Source of the DNA: JBQTHP01 sp052389755
GTDB lineage: Bacteria > Pseudomonadota > Gammaproteobacteria > Steroidobacterales > Steroidobacteraceae
Reading direction: 5' to 3'
NCBI GenBank assembly: GCA_052389755.1
Contig: JBQTHP010000199.1
Location: forward strand, 1 to 8,937
DNA length: 8,937 nt
Shown here: positions 1 through 8,384 of the stretch, one piece after another
How the letters are laid out: each line of letters opens with the position of its first letter
Position numbering within the stretch: position 1 is the stretch's first letter
Notes under the pieces: generated by a model
The model's database searches: none
What the model was told of the DNA's origin: nothing
Seen by the model: only the letters and a program-made list of their open reading frames with translations
Position numbers and translations under genes: made by a program

Positions 1-1
1 T

Positions 2-1909
2 TTACTCGAATGCCTTCGGGTTCTTCGTGACGTCCGCCGTCCGCCGCAACTCCTCGACGTACGCCGCGATGTCGCCGAACGCCAGCCGTGACTGCGTCTG
101 CTGGACGCGCTGTGCGCGCAGCTCCGCGTTGTCTCCGGGTCCTTCCGTGCGCACGCTGGTCACCGCGAGGATGGCTGCGCCGCCGTCGTCCAGCCCGAAC
201 GCCGCAACGGACGGCTTACCAGCCGGTTTCGGCACGGCGAACGCCCGCTCGCGCACCTGCGCCGGCACCGACGGGTCGAACCGACCGATGAAGCGCGCGG
301 GCTCAGGGGTGACTCCGAGCTCGCTCACGACCTCATCGAATCCACCTCCGTTCGCCAACCGCTCCTCGGCAGCACGCGCGGCCTTCTCCGCCGCCTGGGT
401 ACCGCGTTCTTCCCGCAGCGTCGCGACGATCTGCTCGCGCGCCTCGGCAAGCGGCCGCGCCTGCGGTTTCCTGTGGTCGAGCACCTGCACGACCACGATC
501 CGATCCTCGCCAAGCGCGACCGGTCCGCCGATGCGGCGCTGATTGAGCACGGTGTCGCTGAAGACGGTTTCCTGAAGGTCCGGCGATGCGCCGAGCGGCG
601 CGCCCCCGCCGCCGCGCATGAATGCGTTCACCTCGCCGAGCTGCAGACCGAACTCCGTCGCGAGCGCGTCCAGATCGCCGCCTGCCCGCTCGAACCGCAG
701 CTCGATCTGTTCCTGCGCATCGCCGAAGAGCTCGCCGGCGCGCTCGCGGCGCACCTGCGCCTCGAGCTCGCCGCGTGCCTCGTCGAAGCTCTTCGACTTG
801 CCGGGCTGCACCTCATCGAGGCGGATGATGTGATAGCCGAACTCCGTCTTCACGGGTCCGCGGATCTCTCCGGGCGACATGGAGAACAGCGCGTCGGCGA
901 ACGGACCGACGTACGCGCTGCGCTCGGCCCAGCCGAGATCGCCGCCCTGCGACGCGGAGCCGGGATCCTGCGAATACTGCTTCGCGAGCGCCGCGAAGTC
1001 CTTGCCGCCGCGAGCCTCCGCGAGCACCTCCTGCGCCTTCTTCAGGACCGCGGCGTCCGCTTTCGCATCCCGCGCCTCGAGGAGGATGTGGCGGCCGCGA
1101 CGCCTCTCCGGCTCCACGTACCGATCCTTCGCTGCCTCGTACGCCTTGCGAAGCTCGTCGTCGGAAACCGTGACCTGCGATGCGAGCTGCTCGAGCCGCA
1201 GCTCTCCGTAGCGCAGCCGCACCGATTCGGGCGTGAGGAAGTCCTGCTCGTTGCGCTTGTAGTAGTGCGCGATCGCAGCCTCGTCGATCGGCGCAGCACC
1301 GGCAAACTTCTCGGACGGCAGCACCGCGTAGCGCACTTCGCGCTGCTCGTTTTCCAACGCGAAGATCCGGTCGAGCTCGCGGGGTGTCACGAATTCCGAC
1401 AGGCGGATCGCGTTCCGCACCTGCGCGCGCTGCAGGTCGAGCCGCATGTCGGACTCGAAGGCCTGAGCCGAGACGCCGGCCTGTGCGAGCCGCGACTTGG
1501 CGACGTCCGGCGAGTACTTTCCGTCGAGCTGGAATGCGGGCACGTTGCGGATCGCGGTTTGCAGCTGCTCCGGGCTCACCCGGTACCCGAGCTCGCGCGT
1601 GCGTTCGGCGAGCAGCGTGTTGCGGATGAACGCTTCGAGCAACTCGTCCTGCAGGCGCGCCTTCTGGTCTTCCGGAATCTCGCCGCCGAACTGCTGCTGC
1701 CACTGCGGCTGCTGCTGCATCCAGGCTTCGCGCACCTCTTCGGTGGAGATCGTCGTGCCGTTCACTTTCACGGCATGCGCGCCCGGTCCGAAGCTGATGT
1801 CCACGATGCCATAGGCGCCCCACGCCGCGAATACGAGCGCGAGCGCGCCGAGCACCGTGTAGGCAAGCCACCTTTGGCCCTGGAGGCCGTCTCTGATTCT
1901 CTGCAGCAT
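2..1909 (-). CDS. ppiD: PpiD, membrane-anchored periplasmic folding chaperone / parvulin-type peptidyl-prolyl isomerase
   Basis: This protein of 635 residues has the PpiD layout. A short basic cytoplasmic N-terminus (starting MLQRIRDGLQ) is followed by one hydrophobic segment at about residues 14-36, which should anchor it in the inner membrane with the rest in the periplasm. A SurA-N-like chaperone region spans about 40-200. One parvulin domain spans about 270-366, with H274 in GRHIL, GGDLGW at 322-327, LFSM at 341-344 and FGYHIIRL at 357-364. A long charged C-terminal region follows. E. coli PpiD is about 623 residues, so it looks full length. The family helps newly translocated proteins fold at the Sec translocon. 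The gene starts only 16 nt after tRNA-Asp, with no clear Shine-Dalgarno and no room for its own promoter, so co-transcription with the tRNAs is likely. The stop TAA is at positions 2-4. Identification is firm; isomerase activity is not proven. Confidence 0.96.
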   Translation of the reverse strand: MLQRIRDGLQGQRWLAYTVLGALALVFAAWGAYGIVDISFGPGAHAVKVNGTTISTEEVREAWMQQQPQWQQQFGGEIPEDQKARLQDELLEAFIRNTLLAERTRELGYRVSPEQLQTAIRNVPAFQLDGKYSPDVAKSRLAQAGVSAQAFESDMRLDLQRAQVRNAIRLSEFVTPRELDRIFALENEQREVRYAVLPSEKFAGAAPIDEAAIAHYYKRNEQDFLTPESVRLRYGELRLEQLASQVTVSDDELRKAYEAAKDRYVEPERRRGRHILLEARDAKADAAVLKKAQEVLAEARGGKDFAALAKQYSQDPGSASQGGDLGWAERSAYVGPFADALFSMSPGEIRGPVKTEFGYHIIRLDEVQPGKSKSFDEARGELEAQVRRERAGELFGDAQEQIELRFERAGGDLDALATEFGLQLGEVNAFMRGGGGAPLGASPDLQETVFSDTVLNQRRIGGPVALGEDRIVVVQVLDHRKPQARPLAEAREQIVATLREERGTQAAEKAARAAEERLANGGGFDEVVSELGVTPEPARFIGRFDPSVPAQVRERAFAVPKPAGKPSVAAFGLDDGGAAILAVTSVRTEGPGDNAELRAQRVQQTQSRLAFGDIAAYVEELRRTADVTKNPKAFE

Positions 1910-1925
1910 TGCTCAGGAAGGAAAT

Positions 1926-2002
1926 TGGCGGAGCGGACGGGACTCGAACCCGCGACCCCCGGCGTGACAGGCCGGTATTCTAACCAGCTGAACTACCGCT
2001 CC
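1926..2002 (-). tRNA. tRNA-Asp, anticodon GUC
   Basis: The minus strand folds as a complete 77-nt cloverleaf including an encoded CCA (1926-1928). The acceptor stem GGAGCGG (1996-2002) pairs with CCGCTCC (1930-1936), the discriminator is G, the anticodon stem is CCGGC/GCCGG, and the T-loop is TTCGAGT. The loop CTGTCAC places GTC at 1966-1968. It lies 4 nt downstream of tRNA-Val and 16 nt upstream of ppiD, so the three are probably transcribed together and separated by RNase P and 3'-end processing. Confidence 0.97.
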
Positions 2003-2006
2003 GATC

Positions 2007-2082
2007 TGGTGGGTGCTGAGGGGATCGAACCCCCGACCTTCGCCTTGTAAGGGCGACGCTCTACCAGCTGAGCTAAGCACCC
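2007..2082 (-). tRNA. tRNA-Val, anticodon UAC
   Basis: A complete 76-nt cloverleaf with encoded CCA (2007-2009) is visible. The acceptor stem GGGTGCT (2076-2082) pairs with AGCACCC (2011-2017). The anticodon stem TCGCC/GGCGA encloses CTTACAA, with TAC at 2047-2049. The T-arm is GGGGG-TTCGATC-CCCTC. It is the first gene of the tRNA-Val/tRNA-Asp/ppiD string and has a plausible extended -10 promoter element about 48 nt upstream. Confidence 0.97.
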
Positions 2083-2129
2083 GTTACGCGGCTGTGTCGA
2101 GGAGACGCCCCGGTCACAAGAGGCCGCGA

Positions 2130-2138
2130 ATTCTAGCA
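2130..2138 (-). promoter_or_regulatory. Putative extended -10 promoter for tRNA-Val/tRNA-Asp (and ppiD)
   Basis: On the minus strand TGC-TAGAAT matches an extended -10 element (TGn plus a near-consensus hexamer). The initiation region after it is very GC-rich (TCGCGGCC), as is usual for stringently controlled tRNA promoters. Transcription would start near 2123, leaving about 40 nt of leader before tRNA-Val. I see no good -35 hexamer at 16-18 nt, which an extended -10 can tolerate. It is the best promoter candidate in the lon-tRNA spacer. Confidence 0.45.
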
Positions 2139-2139
2139 G

Positions 2140-2180
2140 CGGCTTCCGCCTTCCGGCTACCGCCTGCGGGCCGGAAGCCG
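2140..2180. repeat. Nested inverted repeat downstream of lon
   Basis: Two overlapping stems share their right arm. CTTCCGG (2150-2156) pairs with CCGGAAG (2171-2177) across a 14-nt loop. CGGCTTCC (2140-2147) pairs with GGAAGCCG (2173-2180) across 25 nt. In the lon direction this could form a strong hairpin 90-130 nt after the stop codon, but no T-run follows. It could be a 3'-end stabilising structure, a REP-like element, or a weak or Rho-assisted terminator. The function is inferred only. Confidence 0.4.
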
Positions 2181-2271
2181 GACGGCCACCAACACCGTCG
2201 GCCGGGGCGCTCTTCCCCGCCCGCACGACGTACGGCGCATGCCGGTCGCCAGCGCCGCGCAGAGCGCGCCG

Positions 2272-4731
<2,460 letters not shown>

Positions 4732-4738
4732 GCTTTAG

Positions 4739-4756
4739 CCCTCGGTGCGTCAAGGA
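4739..4756 (-). promoter_or_regulatory. lon ribosome binding site within a possible sequestering hairpin
   Basis: The lon Shine-Dalgarno GAGGG (4739-4743) lies 7 nt before the GTG start. The segment TCCTTG (4751-4756) can pair with CGAGGG (4739-4744) as six base pairs, two of them G-U, around a 6-nt loop. That would bury the whole ribosome binding site. The helix is short and weak, as expected of a melting switch, but it could also be chance. Confidence 0.35.
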
Positions 4757-4815
4757 GTTACGGCGCGAGCCCCCCAGCCCATGCTGAATGCGGCTTCGGA
4801 TCGTAGTGTAGCGAG

Positions 4816-4843
4816 AAATGGGGCAATGCAGCGCCGGTTCAAG
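4816..4843 (-). promoter_or_regulatory. Heat-shock (sigma-32 / RpoH) promoter of lon
   Basis: On the minus strand the -35 element CTTGAA (4838-4843) is followed after exactly 14 nt by the -10 element CCCCATTT (4816-4823). Both hexamer and octamer match the known sigma-32 consensus (CTTGAA, N13-15, CCCCATnT) at every specified base. Transcription should start near 4808-4810, giving a leader of about 78 nt before lon. lon is a classic sigma-32 regulon member, so position and motif agree. A TACACT hexamer at 4805-4810 could also serve as a sigma-70 -10, but it lacks a good -35. Confidence 0.85.
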
Positions 4844-4853
4844 TGGCTCGCGC

Positions 4854-4908
4854 GGCTACAGGCTCGAGGCTACAGGCCACAGGGAAGATGAAGAGGTAGT
4901 CTGTAGCC
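4854..4908. repeat. GGCTACAGGC direct repeats with an inverted copy in the clpX-lon spacer
   Basis: GGCTACAGGC occurs at 4854-4863 and again at 4868-4877, a 14-nt period. An inverted copy CTGTAGCC lies at 4901-4908. Either direct copy can pair with the inverted copy as an 8-bp stem, with a 25-nt loop for the nearer one. The array begins 8 nt after the clpX stop, so it may act as a 3'-end structure for the clpX mRNA. No T-tract follows in the clpX direction, so I do not call an intrinsic terminator. Confidence 0.6.
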
Positions 4909-4915
4909 CCCAGCG

Positions 4916-6235
4916 TCAGTGGTTCCCCGAGGCGCGGCGCGGCGTGGTCTCGTCAACGGTAGCGAGACCTGCATCACTCTTGTGCACCACGTACGGCTTC
5001 GTCTGGCCGTCGATCACGGTGTCGTCGATCACGACCTTGGCCACGGAGCGCATCGAGGGCAGCTCGTACATCGTGTCGAGCAGCACGGTCTCCAGGATCG
5101 TGCGCAGGCCGCGAGCGCCCGTCTTGCGCTGCATGGCGCGATGGGCGACCGCCTTCAACGCCTCGTCGCGGAACTCGAGCTCGGCGCCTTCCATCTCGAA
5201 GAGCCGACGGTATTGCTTCGTCAGCGCGTTCTTCGGCTCGGTGAGGATCGAGACGAGCGCCGGCTCGTCGAGCTCATCGAGGGTCGCAACCACCGGCAGG
5301 CGGCCGACGAACTCCGGGATCAAGCCGTACTTGATCAGGTCCTCGGGCTCGACGTCGTGGAAGAGATCGCTGCCGTGCTCGCGCGCATTGGCGCTTCGCA
5401 CGTCGGACGTGAAGCCGATGCCGCTCTTCTGGGTGCGGTTCAGGATGATCTTCTCGAGGCCAGCGAAGGCGCCGCCGCAGACGAAGAGAATGTTCTGCGT
5501 GTCCACCTGCAGGAATTCCTGCTGTGGGTGCTTGCGCCCTCCCTGCGGAGGCACCGAGGCGATGGTGCCCTCGATCAGCTTCAGCAGCGCCTGCTGCACG
5601 CCTTCGCCGGAGACGTCGCGCGTGATCGAAGGGTTGTCGGACTTCCGGGAGATCTTGTCGATCTCGTCGATGTAGACGATGCCCGTCTGCGCCTTCTCGA
5701 CGTCGTAGTCGCACTTCTGCAGCAGCTTCTGAATGATGTTCTCGACGTCCTCGCCGACGTATCCCGCCTCGGTGAGGGTGGTCGCATCGGCGATGGTGAA
5801 CGGAACGTTCAGAAGCCGCGCCAGAGTTTCCGCGAGCAGAGTCTTGCCGCAGCCGGTGGGACCGATGAGGAGGATGTTGCTCTTCGCAATCTCCACCTCT
5901 TCCTTTGCCCGGGCAGTGCTGCCGGTGCGCGTCTGCAACCGCTTGTAGTGGTTGTAGACGGCGACCGAGAGGACTTTCTTGGCGCGCTCCTGGCCGATGA
6001 CGTATTCGTCCAGGACCTTCTTGATCTCGTGCGGCTTCGGGAGCTTGTCGCGCGCGCGCTCGGCGCGATCCTCGAGCTCCTCGCGGATGATGTCGTTGCA
6101 GAGCTCGACGCACTCGTCGCAGACGAAGACCGAAGGACCCGCGATCAGCTTCCTGACTTCGTGCTGGCTCTTGCCGCAGAACGAGCAGTAGAGCAGCTTG
6201 CCGTCATCATGCCGGGTCCGGGAATCGTCGCTCAT
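4916..6235 (-). CDS. clpX: ClpX, AAA+ unfoldase subunit of ClpXP
   Basis: A 439-residue ClpX (E. coli 424), the hexameric ATPase that recognises, unfolds and feeds substrates into ClpP in the cytoplasm. The N-terminal zinc-binding domain has all four cysteines (C17, C20, C39, C42). The AAA+ core has Walker A GPTGCGKT (125-132), pore-1 loop GYVG (158-161), Walker B IVYIDEID (186-193), pore-2 region around R206-D207, and RKH loop 234-236. The ClpP-docking IGF tripeptide is at 273-275, and the sensor-II arginine is R375 in GARG. All functional elements are present. The ATG at 6233-6235 is chosen because the zinc domain begins in the usual place; the ribosome binding site is weak. It lies 97 nt downstream of clpP, its protease partner, in the same direction. 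Confidence 0.98.
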   Translation of the reverse strand: MSDDSRTRHDDGKLLYCSFCGKSQHEVRKLIAGPSVFVCDECVELCNDIIREELEDRAERARDKLPKPHEIKKVLDEYVIGQERAKKVLSVAVYNHYKRLQTRTGSTARAKEEVEIAKSNILLIGPTGCGKTLLAETLARLLNVPFTIADATTLTEAGYVGEDVENIIQKLLQKCDYDVEKAQTGIVYIDEIDKISRKSDNPSITRDVSGEGVQQALLKLIEGTIASVPPQGGRKHPQQEFLQVDTQNILFVCGGAFAGLEKIILNRTQKSGIGFTSDVRSANAREHGSDLFHDVEPEDLIKYGLIPEFVGRLPVVATLDELDEPALVSILTEPKNALTKQYRRLFEMEGAELEFRDEALKAVAHRAMQRKTGARGLRTILETVLLDTMYELPSMRSVAKVVIDDTVIDGQTKPYVVHKSDAGLATVDETTPRRASGNH

Positions 6236-6329
6236 GGCTGATTTCTATATAGCATGGTGCGTGCCCGCGAGGCAAAGACGCACCTCGCATGCAAGCCACT
6301 GTGTGTGCAGGCTTTGTGGGTTTCGTCCG
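6236..6329 (-). other. clpP-clpX spacer with two competing hairpins
   Basis: GGTGCGT (6256-6262) pairs with ACGCACC (6278-6284), a 7-bp stem with a 15-nt loop. GCGAGG (6267-6272) pairs with CCTCGC (6283-6288), a 6-bp stem with a 10-nt loop. The arms overlap at 6283-6284 and the second stem starts inside the first loop, so the two cannot form together. An AT-rich stretch (TATATA, 6246-6251) lies just before clpX. This could tune clpX expression relative to clpP, or be an RNA processing site; no function is proven. Confidence 0.4.
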
Positions 6330-6956
6330 CTACTTCGCCGCACCGGCCGCCGCAAGCGCACTACGCGTCTCGAGCACGCGATCGATGATGCCGTAGCGCA
6401 CCGCTTCGTCCCAATCCATGAAATTGTCGCGATCCGTGTCGTGTTTGATCTTCTCGACGCTCTGACCGGTGTGCTTCGCCAGTATTTTGTTCAAGCGGTC
6501 GCGGATCTGCAGCATCTCGCGGGCGTGAATCTCCATGTCGGCCGCCTGGCCCTGAAATCCGCCGAGGGGCTGGTGGATCATGATTCGCGCGTGCGGCAGA
6601 CAGAAGCGTTTGCCCTTGGTCCCGCCCGCGAGCAGCACCGCGCCCATGCTCGCCGCCTGCCCCACGCAGATCGTGCTCACGTCCGGCTTGATGAACTGCA
6701 TCGTGTCGTAGACCGCAAGTCCGGAGGTGACGACGCCGCCCGGTGAGTTGATGTAGAGCGCGACGTCCTTGTCCGGATTTTCCGACTCGCAGAACAGCAG
6801 CTGCGCAATGACGATGTTCGCCATCATGTCGTCCATCGGTCCGACGATGAAGATCACGCGCTCCTTCAGGAGGCGCGAGTAGATGTCGTAGGCCCGCTCG
6901 CCGCGCGCGGTCTGCTCGACGACGATGGGAACCAGATTCAGCGCTCGTTCGTTCAT
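6330..6956 (-). CDS. clpP: ClpP, ATP-dependent Clp protease proteolytic subunit
   Basis: A 208-residue ClpP, the serine peptidase that forms the double heptameric ring of ClpXP. The catalytic triad is Ser103 in GQAASMGA, His128 in MIHQPLGG and Asp177 in DRDNF. The spacing (25 and 49 residues) equals that of E. coli ClpP (precursor S111, H136, D185). The glycine-rich INSPGG segment is at 70-75. The N-terminus is short: mature E. coli ClpP begins ALVP, and the equivalent here is ALNLVP from residue 5, leaving a pro-segment of only about four residues. The start ATG overlaps the tig stop TGA as ATGA, with a strong GGAGAGG just upstream, so translation is probably coupled to tig. clpX follows downstream. 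Confidence 0.98.
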   Translation of the reverse strand: MNERALNLVPIVVEQTARGERAYDIYSRLLKERVIFIVGPMDDMMANIVIAQLLFCESENPDKDVALYINSPGGVVTSGLAVYDTMQFIKPDVSTICVGQAASMGAVLLAGGTKGKRFCLPHARIMIHQPLGGFQGQAADMEIHAREMLQIRDRLNKILAKHTGQSVEKIKHDTDRDNFMDWDEAVRYGIIDRVLETRSALAAAGAAK

Positions 6957-6967
6957 TTTTCCTCTCC
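6953..6967 (-). promoter_or_regulatory. tig-clpP translational coupling site (ATGA overlap with Shine-Dalgarno)
   Basis: The last tig codons contain GGAGAGG (6961-6967), 4 nt before the clpP ATG (6954-6956). The tig stop TGA (6953-6955) shares two bases with that ATG. Ribosomes finishing trigger factor can restart on clpP directly. No room exists for a separate clpP promoter except inside tig. Confidence 0.85.
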
Positions 6968-8254
6968 GAAACCGGTGAGCTCCTTGAAGCTCGAGGCGCG
7001 GTCCGTGACCTTGGCCCGTCCGACCACCCAGTCGATGACCTGATCCTCGAGCACGGCCGATTCGACCTGCCGCATCGCATCCGCGTTCTGCAGGTACGCC
7101 CGGCGCACCTCGTCTGGATTCGGGTACGCCGCCACGAGATCCTGCAGCCGGCCGTGCACGCGCTCGCGATCGACCTTCAGCTGCTCATTGCGCACGATTT
7201 CGCCGATGATGAGGCCGAGCGCGACGCGGCGGCGCGCGGGCTGTTCGAAAGAGTCCCGCGGCGGCAATTGGTTCACATCCTTCGCGCCGATGCGCCGCGC
7301 CATGTCCACTTGCAGCTCGCGCACCTGCTCGTCCACGAGCGCGCGCGGCACTTCGATCGTGTTCTCGCGATACAGAGCGTCGAGCACCTGCGCGCGCAGG
7401 CGGGCGCGGATGAGATCGGCGAGCTCGCGCTCCATGCTCCCGCGCACTTCCGTGCGCAGCGACTCGATCGTGCCGTCCTCGACGCCGAAGGCGCGGCAGA
7501 ATTCCGCATCCACGGCCGGAAGGCTCTGCTCCTCGACCTTGCCTACTTTCAACGCAAACATGGCCGTCTTGCCGCTCAACTGCTTGTTCGCGTAACCCGC
7601 CGGGAATTTGACGGTGATGTCGCGCTGCTCGCCGGCCGATGCGCCGCGCACGCCGGCTTCAAACTCGGGCAGCATGCGGCCCGCGCCGAGGATGAAGCTG
7701 ACGTCCTTGCCCTGGCCGCCCTCGAACGGCGCGCCGTCCATACGCCCTTCGAAGTCCAGCGTCACCCGATCCTTGTCCTGGGCGGGCCGCTCGACGACCG
7801 TAAAGTCCGGCCGCTGCGTGCGCATGTTCTCGATCATCGTGTCGATGTCGGCATCGGTGACGCTCGCGACGGGCCGCTCGATCGTGAGCGAATCCACCGC
7901 CCGCACCTTCACCTCGGGCATCACTTCGAAGACGGCCGCGTACTTGAGATCCGAGCCGGCCTCGAGCGCGATCGGCTCGATCCGCGGGCCGGCGGCAGGC
8001 TTGAGCTTCTCCTGGTTCACGGCCTCGGTGAACGTGCTGCGCATCAGATCCCCGACGACTTCCGCGTGCACCTGCTCGCCGAACTGCCGGCGCACGACGC
8101 CGATCGGCGCCTTGCCGGGGCGGAAACCCTTGAGACGCGCGGTGCGCGAAATCCGCTTCAACCGCTGCTCGACTTCGGACGCGACGTCCTGGGCGGGAAC
8201 CGCCACTTCGAGGCGTCGCTCCAGACCGCCGGTTGCGGTCACCGATACCTGCAT
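6953..8254 (-). CDS. tig: Trigger factor, ribosome-associated chaperone and peptidyl-prolyl isomerase
   Basis: A 433-residue trigger factor (E. coli 432). It binds near the ribosome exit tunnel and shields nascent chains. The ribosome-binding domain covers about 1-115 and carries the signature GFRPGKAP at 43-50. An FKBP-type isomerase domain covers about 160-240 (VTLDFEGRMDG, then GAGRMLPEFE at about 190-199). The helical C-terminal chaperone domain fills the rest. The start is ATG 8252-8254: it gives the family N-terminus MQVSV and has GAGGA at 8263-8267, 8 nt upstream. The reading frame stays open upstream to 8668, but that part runs through tRNA-Leu and is not coding. The gene starts 20 nt after tRNA-Leu and overlaps clpP by 4 nt, so tRNA-Leu, tig and clpP probably share a transcript. 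Confidence 0.98.
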   Translation of the reverse strand: MQVSVTATGGLERRLEVAVPAQDVASEVEQRLKRISRTARLKGFRPGKAPIGVVRRQFGEQVHAEVVGDLMRSTFTEAVNQEKLKPAAGPRIEPIALEAGSDLKYAAVFEVMPEVKVRAVDSLTIERPVASVTDADIDTMIENMRTQRPDFTVVERPAQDKDRVTLDFEGRMDGAPFEGGQGKDVSFILGAGRMLPEFEAGVRGASAGEQRDITVKFPAGYANKQLSGKTAMFALKVGKVEEQSLPAVDAEFCRAFGVEDGTIESLRTEVRGSMERELADLIRARLRAQVLDALYRENTIEVPRALVDEQVRELQVDMARRIGAKDVNQLPPRDSFEQPARRRVALGLIIGEIVRNEQLKVDRERVHGRLQDLVAAYPNPDEVRRAYLQNADAMRQVESAVLEDQVIDWVVGRAKVTDRASSFKELTGFGEEK

Positions 8255-8274
8255 GATCAACGTCCTCGAGAGGC

Positions 8275-8359
8275 TGGTGCGAAAGGAGAGATTCGAACTC
8301 TCACGGGTTGCCCCACTGGCTCCTAAGGCCAGCGCGTCTACCAGTTCCGCCACTTTCGC
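8275..8359 (-). tRNA. tRNA-Leu, anticodon UAG
   Basis: A complete 85-nt class II tRNA with encoded CCA (8275-8277). The acceptor stem GCGAAAG (8353-8359) pairs with CTTTCGC (8279-8285), and the discriminator is A. The anticodon stem CTGGC/GCCAG holds CTTAGGA, with TAG at 8323-8325. A long variable arm (TGGGG-CAA-CCCGT type) and the T-arm GAGAG-TTCGAAT-CTCTC complete it. It should read CUN leucine codons. tig begins 20 nt downstream. Confidence 0.97.
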
Positions 8360-8384
8360 TACGCCGGCGGTCGGGGCCGCAAAA

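Larger units (their letters stand above)
2083..2271. other. Gene-free lon to tRNA-Val spacer (hupB position)
   Basis: These 189 nt contain no convincing coding region on either strand. They hold an inverted-repeat cluster and the putative tRNA promoter. In many gammaproteobacteria this site holds hupB, encoding the about 90-residue HU beta protein. The spacer is too short for an intact copy, and no HU-like motif is visible in any frame I examined. Confidence 0.7.

Noticed and set aside
473..2050. A 525-codon plus-strand open frame opposite ppiD
   Set aside because: It runs antisense to ppiD and through the antisense of both tRNAs. Its last residues are the familiar spurious peptide from reverse-translated tRNA genes (EGIEPPTFAL). 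Long antisense frames are expected in GC-rich genes.
1993..2226. A 77-codon minus-strand frame across tRNA-Val
   Set aside because: The C-terminal peptide (AQLVERRPYKAKVGGSIPSA) is simply the sense translation of the tRNA, a common false gene.
4854..4908. Intrinsic terminator after clpX
   Set aside because: The stem is present but no T-tract follows in the clpX direction, so I list it only as a repeat.
4919..6241. A 440-codon plus-strand open frame opposite clpX
   Set aside because: It mirrors clpX almost exactly and shows shadow-like composition and no recognisable domain.
6245..6252. TATATA box as a clpX promoter
   Set aside because: It would start transcription about 4-5 nt before the clpX ATG and lacks a good -35 (closest TTTGCC at 18-19 nt). 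Possible but too weak to call.
7154..8326. A 390-codon plus-strand open frame opposite tig
   Set aside because: It is antisense to tig and ends within the antisense of tRNA-Leu (EIRTLTGCPTGS), a known artefact pattern.
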